Positions 1 through 15,034 of a stretch of 32,549 nt of DNA are shown in pieces. The position numbers and the translations under genes were made by a program. The first letter of the stretch is position 1, and the number at the start of each line of letters is the position of its first letter. The notes below the pieces were generated by a model that was not told the DNA's origin, did no database searches, and saw only the letters and a program-made list of their open reading frames with translations. The stretch covers positions 1-32,549 of the forward strand of contig JALEXS010000065.1 in assembly GCA_022780025.1 (NCBI GenBank), in the 5' to 3' direction. Origin of the DNA: Mollicutes bacterium. GTDB taxonomy: Bacteria > Bacillota_I > Bacilli_A > RFN20 > CAG-826.

Positions 1-50
1 ACTAATCAAAAATTTAACATAGATCAATAATAATTTTTTTCAAAGAACGA

Positions 51-85
51 TTGGTTGTTTTTTTCTACTAAACAACCTGTTTTTA
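51..85 (+). terminator. candidate rho-independent terminator
   Basis: GGTTGTTT (53-60) ... AAACAACC (70-77) 8-bp stem followed by TGTTTTT; would serve a + strand gene left of the window. Confidence 0.45.
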
Positions 86-139
86 ATATGCAGTAAACTT
101 AAATACAATTTTTTTCTTGATTTTTAATAGTTAGTCTCC

Positions 140-1708
140 TTATAAATGTATAACTTGTGCATCATCAGCACTAAGAACATTTCTTCTAGCACGATTAAGT
201 TTAATTCTAGTTTTACCACCAGCAATAATACCTAATCCTTGGATTGTAATAATTGGCATAACTGCAATTAAACCAATAACGCCAAATCCAGATATTAAGC
301 CTGTATCAGGATTTGTTTTACTTATAGCTTCGCCAATTCCAATAACAAAAGGTAATACAAAACAACTTGCCATAGTGCCACTAGCAACTCCACCACTATC
401 AAAAGCAATAGCAGCATATATATCAGGAACAAAGAATGTAAGAGCTAAAGCTAAAGCAAATAATGGAACATAATAATACATAATTGAAAAATTACTACCA
501 TAAGCAACTCTAACTACAGCAAGAACAATAGCTAAAGAAACACCGATACATAAACTAAATAAGATAGATTTTTTAGAAATTGCTCTACCACTTACTTCTT
601 CAACTTGAGCAACAAGTACATGGACTGAAGGTTCAACTAAACAAATTGAAAGACCAACAACAATACCAATTAAGATTAATAAATAGTAATAAGATGGTCC
701 ACCTAAAGCTATTTTATTTCCTAAAGCATGTCCTATAGGAATAAGACTCATATTAGCAGCACTTAAGAAAACTGTTAAACCTAAATAAGTGTAGATAAAT
801 CCTAAACCAATTTTAAACATTTCTCTTTTATTTAATTTTATAAATATAAATTGATATACAGTGAAAAATACAATAATAGGACATAAAGCAAGTAAAACTT
901 CTAATGAGATTCTACTTAATACTTCTAATAATTGTGGATTTGAATCAACAACATTTTCAAAATTTTTGAATGCATCAGAATTTTGTAAAGGTAAAAATAA
1001 TAACATTACCATAACAATAGGTCCAATCGAACATAATCCAGTTACACCGAATGAGTCTCCACTACTATTTTTACCACCTCTAACACTAGCAACACCAGCA
1101 CCAAATGTTAATAAAAATGGAACAGTAACAGGTCCTGTTGTAACACCACTACTATCAAAAGAAATTTCAAAAATAGTATTTCCGTTTTTTCCAAATAAAC
1201 ATGCTAAAGCAAATATAATTAAATAGAAAAATATAATCCAAAGTTTTAAAGATTTTTGGAAAACAATTCTTAATAAACCTAATACTAAAAAGATACCAAC
1301 ACCGACTCCAATAGCTATCTTAAAAATCCAAGGATTTATTAATCCATCTTTACCAACTAAATCACCTAAAACAGTTAAATCAGGTTCAGCAATGGTAATC
1401 ATTAAGCCAAGTAAAAAAGAAACAATAACAATTATCGCAATAGATTTTCTTTTTGTAATAGAACTACCTATATATAAGCCAACTTTAGTTAAAGCAGTTT
1501 CACTACCTAAAGAAAATAATGACATACCAATAGCTAAAAATAACATTGATACAATAAATATTCCAATTTCTTCATTAGTTAAAATTTGGTGATCAGGAAA
1601 AGCGTTAGTAAATTGTAAGCCAAATAAGGCTAATACAATAACTACTATAGGTAATACAGATAGTAATGATTCTTTTAATGTTCTCCAAATATTTTTCAAT
1701 ATATTCAT
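140..1708 (-). CDS. DUF1538 family membrane protein (two tandem DUF1538-like halves)
   Basis: 522 aa multi-TM protein; duplicated motif FDSSGVTTGPVTVPF...GDSFGVTGLCSIGPI and FDSGGVASGTMASCFVLPF...SGFGVIGLIAVMPI. Confidence 0.8.
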   Translation of the reverse strand: MNILKNIWRTLKESLLSVLPIVVIVLALFGLQFTNAFPDHQILTNEEIGIFIVSMLFLAIGMSLFSLGSETALTKVGLYIGSSITKRKSIAIIVIVSFLLGLMITIAEPDLTVLGDLVGKDGLINPWIFKIAIGVGVGIFLVLGLLRIVFQKSLKLWIIFFYLIIFALACLFGKNGNTIFEISFDSSGVTTGPVTVPFLLTFGAGVASVRGGKNSSGDSFGVTGLCSIGPIVMVMLLFLPLQNSDAFKNFENVVDSNPQLLEVLSRISLEVLLALCPIIVFFTVYQFIFIKLNKREMFKIGLGFIYTYLGLTVFLSAANMSLIPIGHALGNKIALGGPSYYYLLILIGIVVGLSICLVEPSVHVLVAQVEEVSGRAISKKSILFSLCIGVSLAIVLAVVRVAYGSNFSIMYYYVPLFALALALTFFVPDIYAAIAFDSGGVASGTMASCFVLPFVIGIGEAISKTNPDTGLISGFGVIGLIAVMPIITIQGLGIIAGGKTRIKLNRARRNVLSADDAQVIHL

Positions 1709-2634
1709 TTCACAATATCTCCGAATTCTTTTGGTAAAACCGTCCTAAACTCCATTATTTTTTTAGTTTTTGGGTTTCTTAATACTAATTCATAGGCGTG
1801 TAAACATAATCTTTTTATTGGATTTTCTGGCTCTCCATATTTATCATCACCTAACACATAATGACCTAGACTTCCTAATGTAACACGAATTTGATTTTTA
1901 CGTCCTGTAAAAATATGAACATCTAGAAGCGAATAATCTTTATTTTCTTTTATTACTTTATAATCAGTAATACATCGTTGTGAATTTTTCTTATCCTTAG
2001 TAACATACATCAAGTTAAGTGAATTCATCTTCAAATAATTAATAATATGGTCTTCTTTTTTATCAAATATACCTTCACAAACTGCAAAATATCCTCTTTT
2101 AATAACTAAATCATTCCAGTTTTCTTGTAATGAATTCTTTAATTCTTCATTTTTAGCAAACATAAGTATGCCACTAGTTTCTTTATCAAGTCTATGAACT
2201 ACATAAACTCTATTATGTTTATCTTTAGATTGAAGATAATCCATTACCATTCTATATGCAGTGCTACTTTTTTCTTTATCACTAGCTACAGATAATAATC
2301 CAGCAGGTTTATCAATAACTATAATGTCATCATCTTCATATAATATAGGTAAGTTATTCCTAGCTTTTTTCTTAATAGGTTTCTTATTAATAATTAAAGA
2401 ATCTCCTTTAGATAATTTAAAATCAAATTGACTAACAGGAGCTCCATCTATAGCTATTAAATGATGAGACAACAAAGATTTTGCATTAGTTCTATTGAAC
2501 TTTAAGCAATTTATAAGATAATCAAGTAAATTACAATCATATTGAACAATATATTCTTTGATATTTAATTTCTTTGCTTTTTCTTCTTTAACTTTTCCTC
2601 TACAATTCAAGTTTTCTTTATAATTTTTATTCAT
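1705..2634 (-). CDS. RluA-family pseudouridine synthase (RluD-like, N-terminal S4-type region)
   Basis: YEDDDIIVIDKPAGLLS, VHRLDKETSGILMFAKN, TGRKNQIRVTLGSLGHYVLGDDKYG motifs. Confidence 0.88.
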   Translation of the reverse strand: MNKNYKENLNCRGKVKEEKAKKLNIKEYIVQYDCNLLDYLINCLKFNRTNAKSLLSHHLIAIDGAPVSQFDFKLSKGDSLIINKKPIKKKARNNLPILYEDDDIIVIDKPAGLLSVASDKEKSSTAYRMVMDYLQSKDKHNRVYVVHRLDKETSGILMFAKNEELKNSLQENWNDLVIKRGYFAVCEGIFDKKEDHIINYLKMNSLNLMYVTKDKKNSQRCITDYKVIKENKDYSLLDVHIFTGRKNQIRVTLGSLGHYVLGDDKYGEPENPIKRLCLHAYELVLRNPKTKKIMEFRTVLPKEFGDIVK

Positions 2635-2701
2635 AGACCTATTCTAAATTAAACGCACTTAAAAATACACAAAAAATATAGCGTAAATTATTTAAAAATA
2701 A

Positions 2702-3490
2702 TTATTTAGCTTTTCTTTTATCTTGGATTTTGCAAATTACACTTCTTACTAATCTTCTAGGGCTAAAGCGAATCATAAAAATAAGAAAACGATTACTAGC
2801 ACCATAAATTGCTATTTCTTTTTTCTTCATTAACTTTTTATAACCATATTCTGCTACTTTTTCAGGTGTAGCAACTCTTAAAGTAGAAAATAATTTTGAA
2901 TTATCTAAATTTGCTCTTTTTTCAAATCCAGTATCAGTAGTACCAGGGCATAAACAAGTTACACTGATATTGTGTCTTTTAACTTCTTTAGCTAAACCAT
3001 AACTAAAAGCTAATACATAATTTTTACTAGCATAATAAGTTAATAAATAAGGTCCACTAGCAAATGAAGCAATACTTCCAACATTTAATATTTTACCTTC
3101 CTTATTTTTAACCATGTTTTGTAAATAAATGTAAGTAAGTTCAGTTAATGCTTTAATATTTACATTTAATAAATCATTTTCCTTTTCATAAGGTATTTCA
3201 TAAAAATCACCAAAATTACCAAATCCAGCATTATTAACTAAAATATTAATAAAATAATCTTTTGAATCTGTATATTCTTTGATTAATTTTGGTCCATTAT
3301 CATTAGATAAATTAACTTCTAAAACATCAACTTTTACATTAAATTCTTTTACGATTTCTTCTTTTAAAGAATTAAGTTTTTCTAACTTAGTACTAGTTAA
3401 AACTAAATCATAATGATTTTTTGCAAAAATCTTTGCTAAATTTTTACCGATTCCGCCTGTTGCGCCCGTAATTAAAACTCTTTTTTCCAT
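2702..3490 (-). CDS. short-chain dehydrogenase/reductase family protein
   Basis: ITGATGGIGKNLAK nucleotide-binding motif, NNAGFGNFG, YYASKNYVLAF catalytic YxxxK. Confidence 0.88.
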   Translation of the reverse strand: MEKRVLITGATGGIGKNLAKIFAKNHYDLVLTSTKLEKLNSLKEEIVKEFNVKVDVLEVNLSNDNGPKLIKEYTDSKDYFINILVNNAGFGNFGDFYEIPYEKENDLLNVNIKALTELTYIYLQNMVKNKEGKILNVGSIASFASGPYLLTYYASKNYVLAFSYGLAKEVKRHNISVTCLCPGTTDTGFEKRANLDNSKLFSTLRVATPEKVAEYGYKKLMKKKEIAIYGASNRFLIFMIRFSPRRLVRSVICKIQDKRKAK

Positions 3491-3543
3491 ATATTTTTAA
3501 ATCCTTATAAATTATAATAATTATATATTAAAAGGGGAGAAAT

Positions 3544-3939
3544 ATGAAGATAGCATTAATAGCACATGATAAAAAGAAAGAATCAATGATAATTTTAGCA
3601 AAAAGATATGCTGATGTATTAAAAGAACACGACCTATACGCTACAGGTACAACTGGTCGTTTAATCAGTTTATCAACTGGATTAAATATAACTTGTATGA
3701 AATCTGGTCCACTTGGTGGAGATCAACAAATTGGTTCATTAATTGCTGAAGATTTATTAGATATAGTTATATTCTTACGTGATCCATTAACAGCACAACC
3801 TCATGAACCTGATGTTAACGCATTATTAAGACTTTGTGACGTCACAAAAACAATTGTTGCAACAAACATTAATACAGCAGTTATAATATTAAACGCATTA
3901 AAAAATAACGAAATTACTATAACAAAATCTATTTCTTAA
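3544..3939 (+). CDS. mgsA: methylglyoxal synthase
   Basis: [10 protein letters not shown]...[11 protein letters not shown]...[16 protein letters not shown]...[24 protein letters not shown]; 131 aa; SD AGGGGAG upstream. Confidence 0.93.
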   Translation: MKIALIAHDKKKESMIILAKRYADVLKEHDLYATGTTGRLISLSTGLNITCMKSGPLGGDQQIGSLIAEDLLDIVIFLRDPLTAQPHEPDVNALLRLCDVTKTIVATNINTAVIILNALKNNEITITKSIS

Positions 3940-5353
3940 GTTCTTCAATAATAATTTTATTTGCTATTGCAGGATTAACTTTACCATGAGTTTGTTTCAT
4001 TAAATTACCCATAATGAAGCCTTTTACTCTATCTTTACCAGCTTTAAAATCAGCTTTTAAAGTTTCGTTAGCTGCTAAAATATCAATAACCATTTTTCTA
4101 ATTGTATCTTCATCACTTATTAAAGAGACTCCAGATTCTTTTTTAATTACGATTGGTGATTTATTTTCTTTTATAACTTTAGCAAATATTTCTTTACCTT
4201 GAGACGAATTAATCTCTCCTGTTTTTAATAAATCTACCATTTCAGCAATATATTTAGGTTCAACTTTAAAGTCTTTTATTAATAAATTATTCTTATTTAA
4301 ATATCCTAATATTTCAGTAATTACAAACTTACTAATAGGTACATAGTTTTTTGAAAAACTGCTTATTTTTTCAAAAAAGTCTGCAATTTCAATATTATTT
4401 AAAAGAATTTTAGCATCAACAATATCTAAATTATAATCATTAATAAATCTATTTAATTTATGATCATAAAGTTCAGGACATGTATCAATTGCATCTTGAA
4501 CAAACTCATCACTAATTTTAATAGGAACAATATTTGGTTCAGTAAAATATTTATAATCAACAGCATCAGTTTTAACACGCATTAAAACTGTTTCTTTTTT
4601 ACTTTCATCAAAACGTCTAGTTTCTTGTCTAACATCTTGACCTAAAAGTAGTAATTCAGATTGTCTTTTAATTTCATAATCGATAGCTTTTTCAATATTA
4701 GCAATACTATTTAAGTTTTTAATTTCGACTTTAGTACCAAATTTAGTTTCACCATATGGTCTAATAGAAACGTTAACGTCGCATCTAAGACTTCCTTCTT
4801 CCATCTTTCCATCACTAACACCACTAAATGTTACTAATTCTCTGATTTTATCGACATATTTTCTAGCTTCTTCACCACTATGCATAACTGGCTTAGAAAC
4901 AATTTCAATTAAAGGAATACCTGCACGATTATAATCAAGTAAAGTATAATTACTAAAATGTAATTGTTTACAAGTATCTTCTTCCATATGAAGTCTTTCA
5001 ATTTCAATCTTTCTTAATTTACCATCAATTTCAATTTCTAAATAACCTTCACTACCGATAGGTCTATCTTGTTGAGTTATTTGATAACCTTTTGGTAAAT
5101 CACTATAGAAATAATTCTTTCTATCAAACCATAATTCTTGGTCAATATGCATATGTAATGCATTACACATTCTTATAGCATTTCTTACTGCTTCTTTATT
5201 AACTACTGGCATAGTTCCAGGGAATGCCATATCTAATAAAGTAACATCAGTATTTGGATCATCACTAAAATTAATAGGAGCAGGAGAAAACATTTTACTT
5301 TTAGTTTTCATCTCAACATGGATTTCTAAACCGATAATTGCTTCAAAATTCAT
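3929..5353 (-). CDS. gatB: Asp-tRNA(Asn)/Glu-tRNA(Gln) amidotransferase subunit B
   Basis: [58 protein letters not shown]; part of gatCAB cluster. Confidence 0.96.
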   Translation of the reverse strand: MNFEAIIGLEIHVEMKTKSKMFSPAPINFSDDPNTDVTLLDMAFPGTMPVVNKEAVRNAIRMCNALHMHIDQELWFDRKNYFYSDLPKGYQITQQDRPIGSEGYLEIEIDGKLRKIEIERLHMEEDTCKQLHFSNYTLLDYNRAGIPLIEIVSKPVMHSGEEARKYVDKIRELVTFSGVSDGKMEEGSLRCDVNVSIRPYGETKFGTKVEIKNLNSIANIEKAIDYEIKRQSELLLLGQDVRQETRRFDESKKETVLMRVKTDAVDYKYFTEPNIVPIKISDEFVQDAIDTCPELYDHKLNRFINDYNLDIVDAKILLNNIEIADFFEKISSFSKNYVPISKFVITEILGYLNKNNLLIKDFKVEPKYIAEMVDLLKTGEINSSQGKEIFAKVIKENKSPIVIKKESGVSLISDEDTIRKMVIDILAANETLKADFKAGKDRVKGFIMGNLMKQTHGKVNPAIANKIIIEELKK

Positions 5354-5355
5354 AA

Positions 5356-6831
5356 TTATTTCTCCTCCTTATTCTTATAATTATTTACTGATAAATTACT
5401 AAAACCAGTAATTTCTTCGATAGCATTAGCAGCAGTAAATAAATTTAATTCAGTAAATATCTTACTTGTAACATTAACACCAAATGGTAAATCATCTTTA
5501 AATCCAATTGGTAAAGTAATAGAAGGTTGACCACCAAAATTAGCAAAAGCTAAATAATTATCAGCAATTAAATATTCATTAGATAATTTATCACTTGCTT
5601 TACCAATTTCAGGAGCAACACTTGGAGAAGCTAAATTGATAATATAATCATATTTATTTAATACTTCATTAAATTTATTAGTAATAATTCTTCTAGCTTT
5701 TTGAGCTCTTAAAAATAAATCATGTTGATTTTCTCTCATTAAAGCATAGCTTCCAATAACAAATCTTCTTTTAATAAGATTTGAAAAACCATTTGTACGA
5801 GCATTAAACATAACTTCTTGATAGGTTTTACCACCATAATATGGACCAAACTTAATACCATCTAAATTTGCATTATTACTTGTAGCTTCAGCACAACTTA
5901 TAACAAAGTAACTTGGATAAATAGATTCTAATAATCTTTTATCAATACTAACTCTTTCAATAATTGCACCTTTATTTTCTAATTCTTTAAGAATAAATTT
6001 AAATCTTTTATTTAAAACCTCATCAGTAATAGAATCTTCAATTTCTTTAATAACAGCAAATCTTTTACCTTTTATATCTTTAGAATATGTTGTATAGTCA
6101 TCAATTTTTTCTAAACTACTTGTAGAATCTTTATCATCATGTCCTGCTAAAATGTTTAATAAATAAGCACTATCAAAAACATCTCTAGTAAAGTATGCAA
6201 CATGATCTAAACTAGGTGCAAAAGGGAATAATCCAAATCTTGAAATTCTACCCCATGTAGGCTTAAACCCTACTAATCCCGCATTATTTGCAGGTTTTCT
6301 AACACTATCACCAGTATCACTTCCTAATGAAAAAGGTACAATTCCACTAGCAACGGAAACTGCACTTCCACAACTTGAACCACCAATTAAATGAGAATGA
6401 GTTTTATCATATGGATTATAAGTAGTGCCTTTATGACCGCTAGTTCCGGTTCCACCCATTGCTAACTCATCTAATGTAGCTTTACCAATTAAAATAGCAT
6501 TAGCATTTTCTAATTTTTCAATAACTGTAGCATTAAATAAAGGAATATAACCATTTAAAATATTACTACTTCCAGTTGTTTCTATATCTTTTGTACTAAA
6601 ATTATCTTTACTAACAAAAGGGATGCCAAATAATAAATTATCAACTGGAACAGGTAATTTATCTAATTCTTCAGCTTTTTTAAGAGGTTCATCTTCTAAA
6701 ATAAGTTCAAAAGCATTATCACAATTTTCTTTTGCTCTTTTAATAGCTTCTTTAGTAAGTTCAGTTACAGTAACTTTCTTTTCTAATAAAGCATTATGTA
6801 TTTCTTTAATAGTTAAATCTAAATAATTCAT
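5356..6831 (-). CDS. gatA: Asp-tRNA(Asn)/Glu-tRNA(Gln) amidotransferase subunit A
   Basis: amidase signature GGSSCGSAVSVASGIVPFSLGSDTGDSVRKPA; adjacent to gatB and gatC. Confidence 0.95.
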   Translation of the reverse strand: MNYLDLTIKEIHNALLEKKVTVTELTKEAIKRAKENCDNAFELILEDEPLKKAEELDKLPVPVDNLLFGIPFVSKDNFSTKDIETTGSSNILNGYIPLFNATVIEKLENANAILIGKATLDELAMGGTGTSGHKGTTYNPYDKTHSHLIGGSSCGSAVSVASGIVPFSLGSDTGDSVRKPANNAGLVGFKPTWGRISRFGLFPFAPSLDHVAYFTRDVFDSAYLLNILAGHDDKDSTSSLEKIDDYTTYSKDIKGKRFAVIKEIEDSITDEVLNKRFKFILKELENKGAIIERVSIDKRLLESIYPSYFVISCAEATSNNANLDGIKFGPYYGGKTYQEVMFNARTNGFSNLIKRRFVIGSYALMRENQHDLFLRAQKARRIITNKFNEVLNKYDYIINLASPSVAPEIGKASDKLSNEYLIADNYLAFANFGGQPSITLPIGFKDDLPFGVNVTSKIFTELNLFTAANAIEEITGFSNLSVNNYKNKEEK

Positions 6832-6833
6832 AA

Positions 6834-11339
<4,506 letters not shown>

Positions 11340-11475
11340 ATGTTCTTAATTTTAGCATTTATTGAGGTTAATTTATATAAGCAAAGGATAAAATAATCAT
11401 GTTTTAATAAAATTAATATATATTTTATTAATGTTTCTTATATGAGGTAAACTTTATTTAGATTATAATTTAATT

Positions 11476-12387
11476 ATGAAATTTATTGTAAGTAAAAAAG
11501 ATAATTTAAAAGATTCAATTCCTTTAATTTCATTACTTGTATCATTAAATCTAATTTTAATTATTTTAATGACTTATTTACCTTATTTAATTATAGTTTT
11601 ATTCTTATTAATGCCTTTACCATCAATAATTTATTTTTTATATATTAAATTTAAATATTATTATATTTACTTTTTATCTAGTTTTTTACTAGGTTTATTA
11701 GTATCTATAGGTGATATTTCTTATTGTTTAACTTCTTTACTTCCTATTTTATTAATTACTCCTTTGATAGGTTTTTTATTAAATAAAAAGGTAGATATAT
11801 TTTTAATAATTATAATGAGTAGTGTTTTAATGTTTTTAATTAATATTGGTTTAATTTATTTATTAAATTTTATTTATAATATTGATTTTATTAATAACAT
11901 CTTGTTCTTATTAAAACTTAATAATAATGAAGTTATAAATATGTTATTACCAACAATAATTTATTTAGTAACATTAGCTCAAATTTTTGTTATTACTTAT
12001 ATTAATTTTAAAGAAATTAGTTCTATTAATAAAATTAGTTTTCTTAATATTTATAATGATTTAATAAGTGTTGTTATTACTTTAGTTTTTACTTTAATTA
12101 CTCTTATTACGTATTTCTTTAACATAAAAATATTTATATTATTATTAATAATTTCTTTTATATCTTCCTTAAATATCTTCGTTTTTAAAAGAAAATACCT
12201 GCAGAACTCCATTATTTTTTTAGTTTTATCAATGTTAGCTTGGATTTTATACATAATTATTTTACCTTATTTTTCTTATATTAATGCCTTGTTTATTACT
12301 TTATTATTACCTCTAACTTTATCGATTTATAAAATAGTTTATCTATTAATAGATAAAATAAAACACCAGGATAAAATAATTAATTGA
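11476..12387 (+). CDS. polytopic membrane protein of unknown function
   Basis: 303 aa, almost entirely hydrophobic predicted TM segments; no SD but TATAAT 6 nt before ATG. Confidence 0.7.
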   Translation: MKFIVSKKDNLKDSIPLISLLVSLNLILIILMTYLPYLIIVLFLLMPLPSIIYFLYIKFKYYYIYFLSSFLLGLLVSIGDISYCLTSLLPILLITPLIGFLLNKKVDIFLIIIMSSVLMFLINIGLIYLLNFIYNIDFINNILFLLKLNNNEVINMLLPTIIYLVTLAQIFVITYINFKEISSINKISFLNIYNDLISVVITLVFTLITLITYFFNIKIFILLLIISFISSLNIFVFKRKYLQNSIIFLVLSMLAWILYIIILPYFSYINALFITLLLPLTLSIYKIVYLLIDKIKHQDKIIN

Positions 12388-12417
12388 AATTAGTCTTTAA
12401 AATAATAAAATATTGAT

Positions 12418-12810
12418 ATGATTGAATTTTTAAAAACTTTTGGAAAAGGATTATTATATTTTGTTTTATTACCTTTTATAGTAGTTTTTTTATTGTTATA
12501 TGGACTTTATTTATTAGTCATCTTTTTTATAACTTTATTTAAAATTTTAGTTCTTTTCTTTAAAGGAAAAACAATCAGTTTAAAAAATGAATTAGATGAA
12601 AAAGCTTTTGATATATTAAAGAATAAGAAAATGAATAATGTTACTAATACTGCTCAACAAGCTCAAGGTAATACAATTAATAATACATATAACACTATTC
12701 ATTTAGATGTTGATCCTAAAAAAATAAATAATAACAATCTTGTGACAGAAAAAGATATTATTATTGATGCTAATGATACTAAAAATATAGAGGTTAAGAA
12801 TAATGAATAG
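12418..12810 (+). CDS. small membrane protein with polar C-terminal tail
   Basis: N-terminal TM segments, Asn/Thr-rich tail; overlaps start of the next CDS by 8 nt. Confidence 0.7.
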   Translation: MIEFLKTFGKGLLYFVLLPFIVVFLLLYGLYLLVIFFITLFKILVLFFKGKTISLKNELDEKAFDILKNKKMNNVTNTAQQAQGNTINNTYNTIHLDVDPKKINNNNLVTEKDIIIDANDTKNIEVKNNE

Positions 12811-13447
12811 TCTTATAATCTTAAATAAAACTCTTGAATCAACTTGGAAAACAATATTAATTCTTGTTGTAGTTATTGTTGCTATTTTTGCATTATTTGG
12901 ATTAATCGGTAGATTAGTTGAAAAAATTATGTATAGCCAAGGAAAGAAAATAGATAAATTTATGAGTCCTTTAATTCTTTCAGGTTTAGTTAATGAAGAA
13001 AAGGAATTCCATAAAATTGCTACTCAAAAATCTAGATTTTATTTCTTTAAAACTTCGATTATACCTTTATTATTTATATTAATTGGCTTTTTAATGTGGT
13101 TAATTTATCATCTTATTATTGGAAATTGGAATGAATCTATTTTTAATGATAAAACTGGTATTGGAACTTTATTTTTTACTTGGGACTTTTCAAAAGCAAC
13201 ATATTATCCACCACTTGGATTTGGTAATATAACCTTACAAAATACACCTCATTTTTTAACATCAGTTCAAGCAATAAATTATTTTATATTCTTATTCATA
13301 TTTATTGGTTTATTCTGGTATTTATTTAATGTCCAAGGCTATATTTCAAGAATGCTCAGAATAAAAAAACTCGAAGATCGTATATTCTCTAAAGATTTAG
13401 AAAATGTAGATCTAGGAGTTTTATTTAATCAAGATAATCCAAATTAA
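12803..13447 (+). CDS. membrane protein of unknown function
   Basis: 214 aa, about three TM segments; SD GAGGTTAAGAATAATG. Confidence 0.7.
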   Translation: MNSLIILNKTLESTWKTILILVVVIVAIFALFGLIGRLVEKIMYSQGKKIDKFMSPLILSGLVNEEKEFHKIATQKSRFYFFKTSIIPLLFILIGFLMWLIYHLIIGNWNESIFNDKTGIGTLFFTWDFSKATYYPPLGFGNITLQNTPHFLTSVQAINYFIFLFIFIGLFWYLFNVQGYISRMLRIKKLEDRIFSKDLENVDLGVLFNQDNPN

Positions 13448-13642
13448 TTATTTAGAAAAAGATTTAACAAAAATATCAATAACAAGGTAAGCAATACCAA
13501 TTATTAATACAATATCGATAAATACAAATAACCAAAACAATCTAAAAGTAGATCTTTGTTTTTCAATTACTTCTTTTGAAGTAGTTTCACTATTAGATTG
13601 ATTTAAATCTTTATTTTCATTAATTAATTCATTATTTTCCAT
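13448..13642 (-). CDS. small single-TM protein downstream of asnS
   Basis: 64 aa, C-terminal TM helix; starts 3 nt after the asnS stop codon. Confidence 0.5.
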   Translation of the reverse strand: MENNELINENKDLNQSNSETTSKEVIEKQRSTFRLFWLFVFIDIVLIIGIAYLVIDIFVKSFSK

Positions 13643-13645
13643 ATA

Positions 13646-15025
13646 TTAGAATTTTAAACTACCTGGTGTACGAGGATATGGTTGAACATCTCTAATATTA
13701 TTAATACCTGTAATATACATTAATAATCTATCAAAGCCTAAACCGAATCCACTGTGGATACATCCACCATATTTTCTTAAGTCCAAATACCATTCAAGAC
13801 CTTTTGAATTACCAATTTCATCCATCTTAGCTTTTAATTTTGTATAATCTTCTTCTCTTTGACTACCACCAATTAATTCACCAACAGAAGGAACTAATAA
13901 GTCACATGCTGCAACTGTTTTATTATCTTTATTAAGTTTCATATAGAAAGCTTTAATTTCTTTTGGATAATCAATTAAGAAAACAGGGCCTTTAAATACT
14001 TGTTCAGTAATATAACGTTCATGTTCACTTTGTAAATCCATTCCCCAGAAGATTTTATTAAATTCAAATTTATGACCTTCTTTTTGAGCTTTTAATAAGA
14101 TTTCAATTGCTTCAGTATATGTTAATCTCTTAAATTCACTATTTAAAACATGATGTATTTTATCTAAAAGTCCTTTTTCAATGAAACTATCAAAGAATTT
14201 CATTTCTTCTTTACAATTATCTAAAGTATATTTAATAACATATTTTAAGAATGATTCGATAACATTCATATTATCTTCTAAATCGCAAAAAGCCATTTCA
14301 GGTTCAATCATCCAAAATTCAGCTGCGTGTCTAGTTGTATTAGAATTTTCTGCTCTAAATGTAGGACCAAATGTATAAACATCTTTATAAGCCATAGCAA
14401 ATGATTCAACATGTAATTGACCACTAACTGTTAAAGAAGCATTAGCTTTGAAGAATTCTTCAGGATGTTTCATATCAGCTACAACTTTAAATACTTGACC
14501 TGCTCCTTCAGCATCATTTGCAGTAATAATTGGAGTATTAACATAAACGAAATTTCTTTCTTGGAAATATTTATGAATTGCATAAGCTAAAGTATTTCTT
14601 ACTCTATATACTGCATAAAAAGTATTACTTCTAGGACGTAAATGAGCGATATCTCTTAAAAATTCAAATGAATGTCTTTTCTTTTGTAATGGATAATCCT
14701 CAGCACAATCATTAAGTAAAGTAATATTTTTAACTTGTATTTCAAATGGTTGTTTATTTTCAGGAGTTAATTTAATATTTCCTTGAACTTCAATTGTTGA
14801 ACCATATCTTATATGTGAATAAGTATCATAATCTTTATTACTTGAATCATAAACTAATTGAATATTCTTAAAATAAGTTCCATCGTTAAATTCAATAAAT
14901 CCGATTGAACCATTATTTCTATTAGTTCTAACCCAACCTTGAAGATCGACTTCTTTTCCATCTTCTAGTTTGTTACTTTCTAATTCAATGAAAAGTTTTT
15001 TGTTAGTTAATTCCTTTGAAACCAT
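13646..15025 (-). CDS. asnS: asparaginyl-tRNA synthetase
   Basis: VDLQGWVRTNRNNGSIGFIEFNDGT OB fold; FRAENSNTTRHAAEFWMIEPEMAF (class II motif 2); GFGLGFDRLLMYITGINNIRDVQPYPRTPG (motif 3). Confidence 0.95.
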   Translation of the reverse strand: MVSKELTNKKLFIELESNKLEDGKEVDLQGWVRTNRNNGSIGFIEFNDGTYFKNIQLVYDSSNKDYDTYSHIRYGSTIEVQGNIKLTPENKQPFEIQVKNITLLNDCAEDYPLQKKRHSFEFLRDIAHLRPRSNTFYAVYRVRNTLAYAIHKYFQERNFVYVNTPIITANDAEGAGQVFKVVADMKHPEEFFKANASLTVSGQLHVESFAMAYKDVYTFGPTFRAENSNTTRHAAEFWMIEPEMAFCDLEDNMNVIESFLKYVIKYTLDNCKEEMKFFDSFIEKGLLDKIHHVLNSEFKRLTYTEAIEILLKAQKEGHKFEFNKIFWGMDLQSEHERYITEQVFKGPVFLIDYPKEIKAFYMKLNKDNKTVAACDLLVPSVGELIGGSQREEDYTKLKAKMDEIGNSKGLEWYLDLRKYGGCIHSGFGLGFDRLLMYITGINNIRDVQPYPRTPGSLKF

Positions 15026-15034
15026 AATTTCTCC

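Noticed and set aside
861-1592. + strand ORFs 861-1226 and 1392-1592
   Set aside because: Antisense to the well-supported DUF1538 CDS; composition is the complement of TM-coding sequence, with no SD or family motifs.
12051-12254. minus ORF of 67 aa
   Set aside because: Shadow of the membrane protein CDS on the + strand.
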